From the NCBI GenBank assembly GCA_016787665.1, contig JAEUUC010000006.1, forward strand, positions 62,001 to 126,000: DNA of 64,000 bases. Direction: 5' to 3'. Positions 40,409 to 48,287 of the stretch are shown here, in pieces. The notes below the pieces were generated by a model. It did no database searches, was not told where the DNA came from, and saw only the letters and a program-made list of their open reading frames with translations. A program made the translations under genes and the position numbers. Within the stretch, counting starts at the first letter, position 1. Each line of letters begins with the position of its first letter. Origin of the DNA: Cyclobacteriaceae bacterium (GTDB lineage Bacteria > Bacteroidota > Bacteroidia > Cytophagales > Cyclobacteriaceae).

Positions 40409-41040
40409 CACTTTTGCAGAATTATCGTTGAATTTTTAGGACCGGGAACGGAGCCGCTGATCAGAATCAGATTTTGCTCCGGCATGATTTTCACCACCTT
40501 CAGGTTGGTCACCTTTACCCGATCGCCACCCATACGGCCAGCCAAACGCTTGCCTTTGATGACGCGCGAAGCAAAAGAAGCGTTACCCATGGAACCGGGT
40601 GCGCGCAAACGGTTATGTTGACCGTGTGTTTGCCCTCCTACTCCACTAAAGCCGTGACGCTTCACCACTCCCTGGAACCCGCGACCTTTGGAAGTTCCGA
40701 CCGCATCCAGGAAATCGCCTTCCGCGAATACATCCTGAACCCGAATCTCTTTTCCTAATTCAACGATTCCTTCGAACTCCTTACGGAAGTCACGAAACTC
40801 TGCCACTGCGCGCTTAGGCGTAGTGTTGGCCTTTTTGAAATGACCTACCAGAGGCTTGGTGGAGTTTTTCTCCTTCTTGTCGCCAAACGCGAGTTGAACA
40901 GCACGGTACCCGTCAGTGTCCTCATTTTTTACCTGAGTCACCACACAGGGGCCGGCTTCAATTACGGTGACCGGCTGGCTTTGGCCGTCTGGGCCAAATA
41001 CACTGGTCATCCCAATTTTGCGTCCTATAATTCCAGGCAT
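40408..41040 (-). CDS. rplC: 50S ribosomal protein L3
   Basis: L3 (210 residues), an early assembly protein whose loop reaches the peptidyl-transferase centre. Conserved are [40 protein letters not shown] (with the glutamine that PrmB methylates in E. coli) and [17 protein letters not shown]. It is the first gene of the operon: upstream lie a leader hairpin and promoter, then the divergent permease gene, so rpsJ is not directly in front. Confidence 0.98.
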   Translation of the reverse strand: MPGIIGRKIGMTSVFGPDGQSQPVTVIEAGPCVVTQVKNEDTDGYRAVQLAFGDKKEKNSTKPLVGHFKKANTTPKRAVAEFRDFRKEFEGIVELGKEIRVQDVFAEGDFLDAVGTSKGRGFQGVVKRHGFSGVGGQTHGQHNRLRAPGSMGNASFASRVIKGKRLAGRMGGDRVKVTNLKVVKIMPEQNLILISGSVPGPKNSTIILQK

Positions 41041-41073
41041 GGTTGAAACCTTTTTACTTGTTTTTTAACCCGA

Positions 41074-41094
41074 TTTGCGGGGTATGCCCGCAAA
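41074..41094 (-). promoter_or_regulatory. hairpin in the rplC leader
   Basis: Perfect 8-bp stem TTTGCGGG (41074-41081) / CCCGCAAA (41087-41094) with a 5-nt loop, located between the promoter and the rplC ATG. It is a candidate autoregulatory or 5'-stabilising element of the ribosomal operon. Confidence 0.5.
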
Positions 41095-41102
41095 AAGGAC
41101 TG

Positions 41103-41132
41103 CAAAGATAGAAGCTAATGCCGAGATAACAA
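41103..41132 (-). promoter_or_regulatory. main promoter of the ribosomal protein operon
   Basis: On the minus strand TTG (41132-41130), 19 nt, TATCTTTG (41110-41103), an exact match to the Bacteroidota housekeeping promoter. It is 62 bp before the rplC ATG. Confidence 0.8.
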
Positions 41133-41213
41133 GACGGGGTTTGGAATTTTATGGATAGCAACCCTCCGCCCACCGAAAACGCGATTTCAGGCTTATTTAC
41201 CTACTTTTCGCCC

Positions 41214-42218
41214 ATGAATCGAAAGGCGCAGGCGCTACTCATTTTGGCCATTTTGCTGATGGCCGGTCTGCTGCTGGACGTACTCCTTGGCTCGGTTGCC
41301 TTGCCCCTGGCAGACCTTTGGCAAGCGCTTACACACCCGAATGAACCCTCCCCGGCAGCGGATATTTTGTGGCATTTCCGAATTCCGAAAGCGGCAACCG
41401 CGGCCTTGGCCGGCAGCGGATTAGCCCTGGCTGGGCTGGTGATGCAAACGCTCTTTCGTAACCCGCTGGCCGGGCCGGATGTGCTCGGACTAAGCGCAGG
41501 CGCTGGACTGGCCGTTGCCCTGGCGGTGATGGCGGGCATCCAGATCGGAGAAATTGGCCAGGCATGGGGGCTTGCCGCCACCGCCAGTGTGGGCAGCCTT
41601 TCCGTCTTCCTTCTGATGGTTCTGTTTTCCCGAAAAATGACAGACCCGGTGGGTTTGCTGATTTTAGGTCTGATGGTTGCCGCCATTACCTCGTCCATCG
41701 TCAGTGTTTTGCAATTCATCAGTCAGGCGGAGCAACTGCAGTCCTTTGTGATTTGGACGATGGGATCCGTGGGAAACACGAACCCGCGTGAGCTGGGTGT
41801 AATGATGACGGTGGTACTACTCGCGTTGGTCATTATATTAAGCCAACTCAAAGCACTCAATGTTTGGTTACTGGGTGAGAGTTATGTGGGTAGCCTCGGC
41901 ATTCGGGTGAAATCTTCGCGGCTTTGGCTGGTGGCCGGTGCCAGCTTGCTCACCGGTGCGGTCACCGCGTTTTGCGGGCCCATTGCGTTTGTCGGCATTG
42001 CTGTGCCGCACCTGGTGCGACTGTTCCTGCCCAGTGCTCATCATGGCTGGCTTATTCCGGGCGTTATGCTCGGTGGCGCAACCTTGCTGTTGGTATGCGA
42101 CATACTGGTTCAATTGCCGGGCGGCAGTCAGTATCTTCCGCTCAATGCGATTACGGCTTTGTTGGGCGCACCGGTGGTGATTATGGTGGTGATGAAAACC
42201 AAAAACGTGCGGTGGTGA
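41214..42218 (+). CDS. FecCD-family ABC transporter permease
   Basis: Inner-membrane permease of 334 residues with about nine or ten membrane helices, of the BtuC/FecCD type that imports siderophore-iron, haem or cobalamin. Hallmarks are RIPKAATAALAGSGLALAG, MQTLFRNPLAGPDVLGLSAG and the ATPase-contact region CGPIAFVGIAVPHLVRLFLP. The ATG at 41214 gives the normal N-terminus; a frame extending to 41151 would add 21 unrelated residues. A TACTTTTC sequence 11 bp upstream is near the -7 consensus. The ATPase gene overlaps its stop by 4 bp. No substrate-binding protein gene is adjacent, so the ligand is not known. Confidence 0.9.
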   Translation: MNRKAQALLILAILLMAGLLLDVLLGSVALPLADLWQALTHPNEPSPAADILWHFRIPKAATAALAGSGLALAGLVMQTLFRNPLAGPDVLGLSAGAGLAVALAVMAGIQIGEIGQAWGLAATASVGSLSVFLLMVLFSRKMTDPVGLLILGLMVAAITSSIVSVLQFISQAEQLQSFVIWTMGSVGNTNPRELGVMMTVVLLALVIILSQLKALNVWLLGESYVGSLGIRVKSSRLWLVAGASLLTGAVTAFCGPIAFVGIAVPHLVRLFLPSAHHGWLIPGVMLGGATLLLVCDILVQLPGGSQYLPLNAITALLGAPVVIMVVMKTKNVRW

Positions 42219-43177
42219 TTTCAGGCGAAACGATCTTGAGCACAGCACACGCAGATGTCGGGTACCGGCAAGGCCGGCATGAAAAAGTGGTGCTTACCAA
42301 CCTGAGCCTGGAACTTCGGGCCCACTCGCTGGTTTGCTTCATGGGGCCGAACGGCATTGGCAAATCAACCCTCCTGCGAACCCTGGCCGGGTTACAGCCC
42401 CTTTTGCGCGGGGGTATTAATCTACCCCGCGTGGAGGCCGGTAAATCGGTGGCTGTAGTGCTCACCGATCGGGTTCAAACGTATAACATGACGGTGCGCG
42501 ACATGGTAAGCCTTGGCCGCTACCCGCACCTGGCCTGGCACACGCATTTGAGTGCATCCGATGACCGCATCGTGGATGAGAGCATTGAACTTGTTCAATT
42601 GCAAAATCTACAGCACCAACAGGTGAATGAATTAAGCGATGGCCAGCTGCAAATGGTGATGATTGCCCGCGCCCTGGCGCAGCAAACTCCGCTGCTGATT
42701 TTGGACGAGCCCACGGCTCACCTTGATCTCAATAACCGGGTTGAGGTTATGAATCTGTTGCGCCACCTGGCGCGCACCACGGGCAAAGGGATTTTGGTAG
42801 CTACTCACGAACTGGACTTAGCGTTGCAGACGGCCGATGAAATCTGGCTGGCCACACCGGACAAATCCATTCGCAGCGGCATTCCGGAAGATTTGGTGTT
42901 AGACGGTTCGTTTGATGATGTTTTTCAACTAAAGGGTTTTGATTTAAAAACCGGTAAGGTGAAACACCAGCCTTTTCGGCAGGAAAAAATCCGACTCATA
43001 GGCGAAGGCTATCGCTTCTTGTGGACAAAAAACGCGCTGGAGCGCATGGGGTTCGCTGTTGACCCTACAGCAACTCGAGCTATTGAAATCCATGAGCGGG
43101 ATTGGCGAACAGATCAGGGAGAAACTTTCCAATCGCTGCGCTCGCTCACCGACTTCCTTGGACAGCCAAGGAACTGA
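42215..43177 (+). CDS. ABC transporter ATP-binding protein, FecE-like
   Basis: A 320-residue ATPase that powers the preceding permease. Walker A GPNGIGKST, Q-loop region VLTDRVQTYNMTVRDMVSLG, signature LSDGQLQ, Walker B LLILDEPTAHLDLNN and switch His in VATHELDLAL are all present. The likely start is the GTG at 42215, overlapping the permease stop (GTGA); the open frame upstream is only permease sequence in another frame. After the normal domain (about 250 residues) there is an extra C-terminal segment of about 75 residues (VKHQPFRQEKIRLIGEGYRF onwards) seen in some Bacteroidota members. The stop abuts the convergent epimerase stop. Confidence 0.9.
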   Translation: MISGETILSTAHADVGYRQGRHEKVVLTNLSLELRAHSLVCFMGPNGIGKSTLLRTLAGLQPLLRGGINLPRVEAGKSVAVVLTDRVQTYNMTVRDMVSLGRYPHLAWHTHLSASDDRIVDESIELVQLQNLQHQQVNELSDGQLQMVMIARALAQQTPLLILDEPTAHLDLNNRVEVMNLLRHLARTTGKGILVATHELDLALQTADEIWLATPDKSIRSGIPEDLVLDGSFDDVFQLKGFDLKTGKVKHQPFRQEKIRLIGEGYRFLWTKNALERMGFAVDPTATRAIEIHERDWRTDQGETFQSLRSLTDFLGQPRN

Positions 43178-44239
43178 CTAAACTCTCTCCACCCCCAACC
43201 CCGGCTTATCGGAGCAGTGCATCACACCGTCTTTTAAGATAAATCCACCCTTCACCACATCGCGGGCAAGGTCAAGGCTGCCATCGAGATCAATATATTT
43301 AGTGTGAGCGCAGGAGAAGGCCGCATGAAGGGCTGCCGTGATACTCACGATACTTTCATCGTTACAGCCCCAGAACAATTCGATGTTCTGCAGCGTGGCA
43401 ATATCGGCAATGCGAAGGGCTTCGCGCACACCCCCACACTTCATCAGCTTGATGTTAAAAATACCGGCTGCAACCGGTGCCGTGGAAAGGGATAAACCGT
43501 CTGCGGGCGACAGCAGCGCTTCATCCGCAGCCACTTTCTTTCGGATCGCCTCCGGCAGAGCACGCAAATCTTGTTTGGCCGGCAGCGGTTGCTCAATCAA
43601 TTCTACGTCCAGTTGGGCTGTGCGTTTTGCAAAGGCAATGGTCTGCTCCACCGTGTAGCCCTGATTGGCATCGATGCGGATGGTAAACCGATTGCCGAAT
43701 TTCTCACGCAACTTCACCAGACGCTCCACATCTTCTTCGAGGTCCTTGCCCAACTTTACTTTCAGCACCGTAAAGCCGCGGTCGCCATACTCCTGGGCTT
43801 CTTTAAGTGTGTCCTCTACGTTTTTGATTCCAATCGTGTTGGACGTGGGCATGGACGTGATCTTCTGCCCGAGGAACTTGACCAATGGAATATTGAGGTG
43901 TTTGGTAAACACATCGTGCAGGGCGATGTCGAGTGCCGCTCGCGCAGCCGGGTTTTTCGGAAAGCGCACGAGTACTTCGAACAACAGCTGATTTAGCTCG
44001 CGAATATCCCGACCCACCAGGAAGTCGAGGTTATTTTCGTATAATGCCTTTTCACATTGTTCGAAACTCTCGCCTGTTACATACTCGCTTGGGTTGCCCG
44101 CGCCAATGCCCGTTGTGCCATTCTCGAGCGTAATCTCTACGAAGGCATTTTTCACTTCATCTACCGTTTTGAACGCGATGGTGTACGGCTTGGTGTTACC
44201 CAAATCAACCGACCAGGTTTTGATATTTTTGATTTTCAT
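43178..44239 (-). CDS. enolase-superfamily epimerase (dipeptide epimerase / DgcA-like)
   Basis: A 353-residue member of the mandelate-racemase / muconate-cycloisomerase group. The catalytic lysine pair is in LKVKLGKD, metal ligands are in RIDANQGY, IEQPLPA and AADEALLS, and the opposite catalytic lysine in NIKLMKCGGV. These features fit L-Ala-D/L-Glu dipeptide epimerases and the related N-acetyl-D-glutamate racemase DgcA. It starts 12 bp downstream of a DUF1611 gene on the same strand; DgcN, the partner of DgcA, is a DUF1611 protein, which makes a D-glutamate function attractive. A peptidoglycan-recycling epimerase is the alternative; sequence alone does not decide. Confidence 0.82.
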   Translation of the reverse strand: MKIKNIKTWSVDLGNTKPYTIAFKTVDEVKNAFVEITLENGTTGIGAGNPSEYVTGESFEQCEKALYENNLDFLVGRDIRELNQLLFEVLVRFPKNPAARAALDIALHDVFTKHLNIPLVKFLGQKITSMPTSNTIGIKNVEDTLKEAQEYGDRGFTVLKVKLGKDLEEDVERLVKLREKFGNRFTIRIDANQGYTVEQTIAFAKRTAQLDVELIEQPLPAKQDLRALPEAIRKKVAADEALLSPADGLSLSTAPVAAGIFNIKLMKCGGVREALRIADIATLQNIELFWGCNDESIVSITAALHAAFSCAHTKYIDLDGSLDLARDVVKGGFILKDGVMHCSDKPGLGVERV

Positions 44240-44251
44240 GTTTGGCTTTGT

Positions 44252-45328
44252 TTATACCTGTGCGATCGACTCTTCGATCATCTTTCTAAAGATCGGGACG
44301 AGCCGGTTCACGCTGTCTTCCAACGGCAGAACAACGGGTATGCCCAACTCTTTTTCCTTTTGTGCCGCATAAGCACGCGCGTCCGCCTCATGCATCTTGG
44401 CCGTATTTACGGTGATGGCCACGGTGGGGGCACCGTAAATCTGAATCAGCGCAATTTCATCTTTGAGATCGGCTATGTAGGCGGGGTAAAATTCAAGGTC
44501 TTTGTATTGCTTGCGGGCCGGGTGATGCTGCAACACCACGGCATCCGCTGCAGCCGACACAATCCACTCGGAGCCGGCCGGGCCGCTCGGGTTGCGGAGT
44601 GAACTTTGGCCTTCGATAAAAATGATATCCGGCTTGGCTTCTTCCCAGCATTTCACAATCGCGTGCTCCATTTCACCGGAGATAAAATCGTTGAGCGTGG
44701 AATCAAAAATAAATCCGTACCGCGCGCCCTGCATCCACCCCGTTTGGCCCGTGTAGATCATCTCCGCTTTGAAGCCGGCCTCACGCATGGCTTCCATCAA
44801 AAATCGCGTGGTGGTTCGTTTGCCCAGCGCACAATCGGTACCCAATACGGCAATCTTAGGGCAGTGTACATTTTTGATCGTGCCCGACCAGAAATGAAGA
44901 TCTTTAAACTTCTTGGGCTTGCGCACGTCAATGATTTCCAGCCCTTTCTCTTTGGCGAGATTCGCCAGCTCGGGATGATCAGAAATGTAATCGTGTAAAC
45001 CGTTGACCAGGCTATACCCACGCTCAAGGGCTTCCTTAAGCATCACCTGAAGGGAGTCGGGAATCACACCCCCTTTGGTAGCCACCCCGAGGATGCAATA
45101 TTTCACCGGCTCTTTTACTGCTGCGGCAAAGTCGGCCATGGTAGCAAAGACGGGGATGCCGCGTTTTCGGCCATCCAATACTTCACCTGCATCGCGGCCG
45201 GGATGTTTCGGATCGATGATACCGAGAATATGGAAGCGCTCAGTGCCCCGAATAAGCCCGTGAGCCGTCTTTCCGTTGCTGGTATCCAGATAACCTGCCG
45301 TGATCACAATGGCGTTCGACTTTTGCAT
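44252..45328 (-). CDS. DUF1611 protein, DgcN-like
   Basis: A 358-residue DUF1611 protein. The N-terminal part is Rossmann-like (GIIDPKHPGRDAGEVLDGRK; HDYISDHPELANLAKEKG). The C-terminal part has a P-loop-like GTDCALGKRTTTRFLMEAM near residue 150 and FIEGQSSLRNPSGPAGSEW. Members have been described as D-glutamate N-acetyltransferase (DgcN), working with the enolase-superfamily racemase DgcA; here such a gene follows directly. Others are annotated only as NAD-dependent epimerase or ATPase. A serine-hydrolase lipoprotein gene lies 55 bp upstream. The pairing supports amino-acid racemisation, but the activity is an inference. Confidence 0.78.
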   Translation of the reverse strand: MQKSNAIVITAGYLDTSNGKTAHGLIRGTERFHILGIIDPKHPGRDAGEVLDGRKRGIPVFATMADFAAAVKEPVKYCILGVATKGGVIPDSLQVMLKEALERGYSLVNGLHDYISDHPELANLAKEKGLEIIDVRKPKKFKDLHFWSGTIKNVHCPKIAVLGTDCALGKRTTTRFLMEAMREAGFKAEMIYTGQTGWMQGARYGFIFDSTLNDFISGEMEHAIVKCWEEAKPDIIFIEGQSSLRNPSGPAGSEWIVSAAADAVVLQHHPARKQYKDLEFYPAYIADLKDEIALIQIYGAPTVAITVNTAKMHEADARAYAAQKEKELGIPVVLPLEDSVNRLVPIFRKMIEESIAQV

Positions 45329-45371
45329 GAAATGAGAATTGGGCCCGAAAAATCGCAGAAAAAAAAGACAT

Positions 45372-45386
45372 TGAAAAACCTTTTCA
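45372..45386 (-). terminator. weak terminator-like hairpin at serine hydrolase stop
   Basis: TGAAAA / TTTTCA stem overlapping the TGA stop codon, followed on the minus strand by ATGTCTTTTTTTT. The stem is A/T-rich, so termination may be partial. Confidence 0.4.
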
Positions 45387-46634
45387 GGGGCGATCGTAGG
45401 TCAGCCTGAATTCCGACAAGTCCGGCTTGCGGCTACGGGGCCGGCTGCGCTCATACTCATACACCACCTGACCCAGATCGCGCATAAAGGGGAACCCCAC
45501 CTCTTCGTAATCATACGCGCCATCATTGAGAATACCATCGGAGTTGCAGTAGATGACGGCTGAAAGCAAAAACTCCACACCCTGGTCAAAATCCACGATG
45601 TAGGCATTGTCGATCAGGTATCCGTAGGCATCGCCTACCTTATTAAAGACGCGAATGTTGGCCGGAATCGGGGCACGCTCTTCGCCATACATCAGGAATT
45701 TGCAATAGGCATCGTAGAGTGTAGTATCGCGGTAATACGGAGGAAAAGCGGTTTCGTCCGGCAACTGTGACATGTACTGAAGGACCTTTTGCCGTTGATG
45801 GTCGCTCAGCCTGAAGCGCGATGCTTCCGGCACAGACGAGGGAAAGATCAACGCACGGAGCAGCCGCTGCTGCACCGCTAAGGGGTAGTAGTTTTTGTAG
45901 GTAAAATCAAGTGGCTGGTGTACAACCTGGCCGTTACGCATAAAACCCCGGCCCTTTTTCGCCCGCATCAGCGGTTGAATCGAATCCGGGTTTACCAACA
46001 TCGGTTGCTTGTAGATCTCATTTCCCCGGGCATCCAGAAATCGCACGGCCTCGGTGTGTCGGTTTTCATCGGGCGTCAACGGGCGCTCTAAGCGGTGGAG
46101 CAGGCGTGACGTATAACCTCGGCCATTTAACGATTCATGCACGGCCTGTTGCCCGACAAATTCATACAAGCGGTTGGAGGCGTCATTATCACTCACTACT
46201 AAAATCTTTTTCGCATAGTGGTCAATGGATGGCAAACCGTTGGCCGAGGTGGTGTCGGCATGTGCCGGCCATTGACCGCGATACACACTGTCGTGCAGCA
46301 TGATGCTGTGCTCGGTCAGGCCAGGTATTCCAAGCCGGTTGATTTTCTCCAGTGCCAGCAAGGCCATTGGCAATTTGATGGTAGAGGCCGGATAAAAATA
46401 GCGGGCGGAATCCACATTGAAATAGAAGGAGCGAAAGCTCGGCCGGTTCTGATCATCGCGATCGATCTGGGTGTAGATGATCTGCACCTCCAGGGAATCC
46501 CGATTTTTCAATATGTGATCAAACTGTTGCGGGTGGGCTTCCAGCAAGCGCTCGATCAAGCGGGCATCATCCTGAACGCGAGACGAGCACGAGACGAGCA
46601 CCAGCACAGCCCCGATCCAAAAAAGTGGTTTCAT
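45384..46634 (-). CDS. class A beta-lactamase-like serine hydrolase lipoprotein
   Basis: A 416-residue serine hydrolase of the beta-lactamase fold, predicted to be a lipoprotein: MKPLFWIGAVLVLVSC with lipobox Cys16. The frame is open to 46763, but the ATG at 46634 gives the signal peptide. Active-site elements are Ser84-Thr-Ile-Lys87 (SxxK) and Ser148-Asp-Asn150 (SDN); the usual KTG triad appears as KVGDAYG. Length exceeds that of real class A enzymes (about 290) because of insertions. It may act on peptidoglycan peptides or beta-lactams. The DUF1611 and epimerase genes follow on the same strand, which suggests cell-wall amino-acid handling. Confidence 0.82.
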   Translation of the reverse strand: MKPLFWIGAVLVLVSCSSRVQDDARLIERLLEAHPQQFDHILKNRDSLEVQIIYTQIDRDDQNRPSFRSFYFNVDSARYFYPASTIKLPMALLALEKINRLGIPGLTEHSIMLHDSVYRGQWPAHADTTSANGLPSIDHYAKKILVVSDNDASNRLYEFVGQQAVHESLNGRGYTSRLLHRLERPLTPDENRHTEAVRFLDARGNEIYKQPMLVNPDSIQPLMRAKKGRGFMRNGQVVHQPLDFTYKNYYPLAVQQRLLRALIFPSSVPEASRFRLSDHQRQKVLQYMSQLPDETAFPPYYRDTTLYDAYCKFLMYGEERAPIPANIRVFNKVGDAYGYLIDNAYIVDFDQGVEFLLSAVIYCNSDGILNDGAYDYEEVGFPFMRDLGQVVYEYERSRPRSRKPDLSEFRLTYDRP

Positions 46635-46753
46635 TTTTGCACACAGAAGGGAAAGAGACGTAAATTTAGGAAATGGCCATGCAAATGATTTCCCCCTGGC
46701 AAAATGACTACGTGGCCCATTCCATGCGCCCTTACTAATGAAATGATCAACAC

Positions 46754-47203
46754 ATGAAAACACACACGGGTATGAAGACGCTTATGGTCGGTTGGATAAT
46801 GGTTTGCACAACATGGGCATGGGGCCAGTCCTCGCCACTGGTGGGCACCTGGCAGGTGACCGAGGAAAAAACCTGTTTTGAATCTGAAATCACCGGCAAC
46901 GAATCCGATACTGAAAAAGAACTGCTGCAGGAATTCGGCAAGAACACCACGGCCGTTGCCCGCCTGATCCGGTTTAAATCGAACGGGACAGGCGAAGAAG
47001 GCATTTTTGCGGCCGGGCAAAAAAAGGGAGAATCCATGCGCACCTTTACGTATACCCTGCGCGATGGCCAACTTTTGCTAATGGACAAGAAGTCCGGTAT
47101 CATCACTCAAAAATTGCGGGTGGATGAACTCACTTCATCAACCTTTCGGTTTCACCTGGAGGGTAAGGACTGTGAATCGAAGACGTTAACCCGAACCAAA
47201 TAA
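46754..47203 (+). CDS. secreted lipocalin-like small protein
   Basis: A 149-residue protein with an N-terminal signal peptide (MKTLMVGWIMVCTTWAWGQ from an internal Met at 46772; the ATG at 46754 adds six residues). The body, beginning LVGTWQVTEEKTC, alternates beta strands like the lipocalin-like domains that are frequent among Bacteroidota periplasmic proteins. It has only two cysteines in the mature part (TCFES and KDCES), which could form a disulphide. Function is not known. It is divergent from the serine hydrolase and 34 bp before rlmN, which has its own promoter-like site. Confidence 0.7.
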   Translation: MKTHTGMKTLMVGWIMVCTTWAWGQSSPLVGTWQVTEEKTCFESEITGNESDTEKELLQEFGKNTTAVARLIRFKSNGTGEEGIFAAGQKKGESMRTFTYTLRDGQLLLMDKKSGIITQKLRVDELTSSTFRFHLEGKDCESKTLTRTK

Positions 47204-47225
47204 GACAACACCCCGCGGTTTGTCG

Positions 47226-47233
47226 TACCTTTG
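47226..47233 (+). promoter_or_regulatory. -7 element directly before rlmN
   Basis: TACCTTTG, a perfect TAnnTTTG match, ends 4 bp before the rlmN ATG at 47238. Transcription would start at or inside the first codons, suggesting a leaderless mRNA or use of a later start. No -33 TTG at normal distance. Confidence 0.5.
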
Positions 47234-47237
47234 CGCC

Positions 47238-48287
47238 ATGGTTTCTGCACCGGCCAAACGGGATATTCGCAAACTCTCACCAGAAGAGTTAAAGGCCTTT
47301 TTTGTCGAAAAAGGAGACAAAGCCTTTCGGGCCCAGCAGGTGTATGAGTGGTTGTGGAAAAAGTCAGCAAAGTCGTTTGACGAAATGACGAACCTGTCGG
47401 TAACCACACGCCAGATGCTGAACGAGCATTTTGTGATTAACCACGTGCACGTGGACAACATGCAGCGTAGCAGCGATGGCACGATTAAGAATGCCGTTAA
47501 ACTTCACGATGGGCTAATTGTGGAGTCGGTGCTCATACCTACGGAAAAACGAATCACCGCGTGTGTATCCTCGCAAGTGGGCTGCAGCCTCGATTGTAAA
47601 TTTTGCGCTACCGCCCGCCTCAAGCGCATGCGCAACCTGAATGCCGATGAAATCTATGATCAGGTAGTGGCCATTAAGGAACAAAGCGAATTATTCTTTG
47701 GCCGTCCGCTCACCAACATCGTGTTTATGGGCATGGGCGAACCGCTGCTCAATTACGCCAATGTAATCGAAGCGATCGACAAGATCACTTCCCCGAAAGG
47801 GTTGAACATGGCAGCCAAACGCATTACCGTTTCAACGGTGGGCATTGCGAAAATGATCCGTAAGATGGCGGATGACGAAGTGAAGTTTAACCTGGCCGTG
47901 TCGCTGCACGATGCCATCAACGAGACCCGCTCGGCCATCATGCCGATTAATGACACCAACCCGCTGGAAGATTTGGCCGATGCCCTGCGGTATTGGTACA
48001 AGAAACGAAAGCGGAAAGTCACATACGAGTATGTAGTCTGGAAGGGTATCAACGACACACCTGAACATGCCCAGGCATTGCTGAAGTTCTGCCAGGTTAT
48101 ACCCTCTAAAGTAAATCTCATCGAATACAACCCGATTGACGAGGGGCAGTTTCAGCAGGCCGGAGATGACGTGTTGCAGATGTACCAGCACCTGCTCGAA
48201 AGTCACGGTATCACTACCCGAATTCGAAAAAGCCGCGGCAAAGACATTGACGCTGCCTGCGGGCAGCTCGCCAACAAATCGCTTTAA
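47238..48287 (+). CDS. rlmN: 23S rRNA (adenine-2503-C2) methyltransferase
   Basis: Radical-SAM enzyme that methylates A2503 of 23S rRNA and A37 of certain tRNAs. The iron-sulfur motif CxxxCxxC is in VGCSLDCKFCATA, preceded by ITACVSSQ; other blocks are TNIVFMGMGEPLLNYANVIE, the SLHDAINETRSAIMP loop and the C-terminal catalytic Cys in DIDAACGQLANKS. The ATG at 47238 gives 349 residues; an in-frame ATG at 47220 is upstream of the -7 element and is rejected. The stop overlaps the next ATG by one base. Confidence 0.97.
   Translation: MVSAPAKRDIRKLSPEELKAFFVEKGDKAFRAQQVYEWLWKKSAKSFDEMTNLSVTTRQMLNEHFVINHVHVDNMQRSSDGTIKNAVKLHDGLIVESVLIPTEKRITACVSSQVGCSLDCKFCATARLKRMRNLNADEIYDQVVAIKEQSELFFGRPLTNIVFMGMGEPLLNYANVIEAIDKITSPKGLNMAAKRITVSTVGIAKMIRKMADDEVKFNLAVSLHDAINETRSAIMPINDTNPLEDLADALRYWYKKRKRKVTYEYVVWKGINDTPEHAQALLKFCQVIPSKVNLIEYNPIDEGQFQQAGDDVLQMYQHLLESHGITTRIRKSRGKDIDAACGQLANKSL

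Noticed and set aside
41924..42214. Long N-terminal extension of the ABC ATPase
   Set aside because: The in-frame upstream sequence is an out-of-frame reading of the permease gene; GTG at 42215 gives a normal start.
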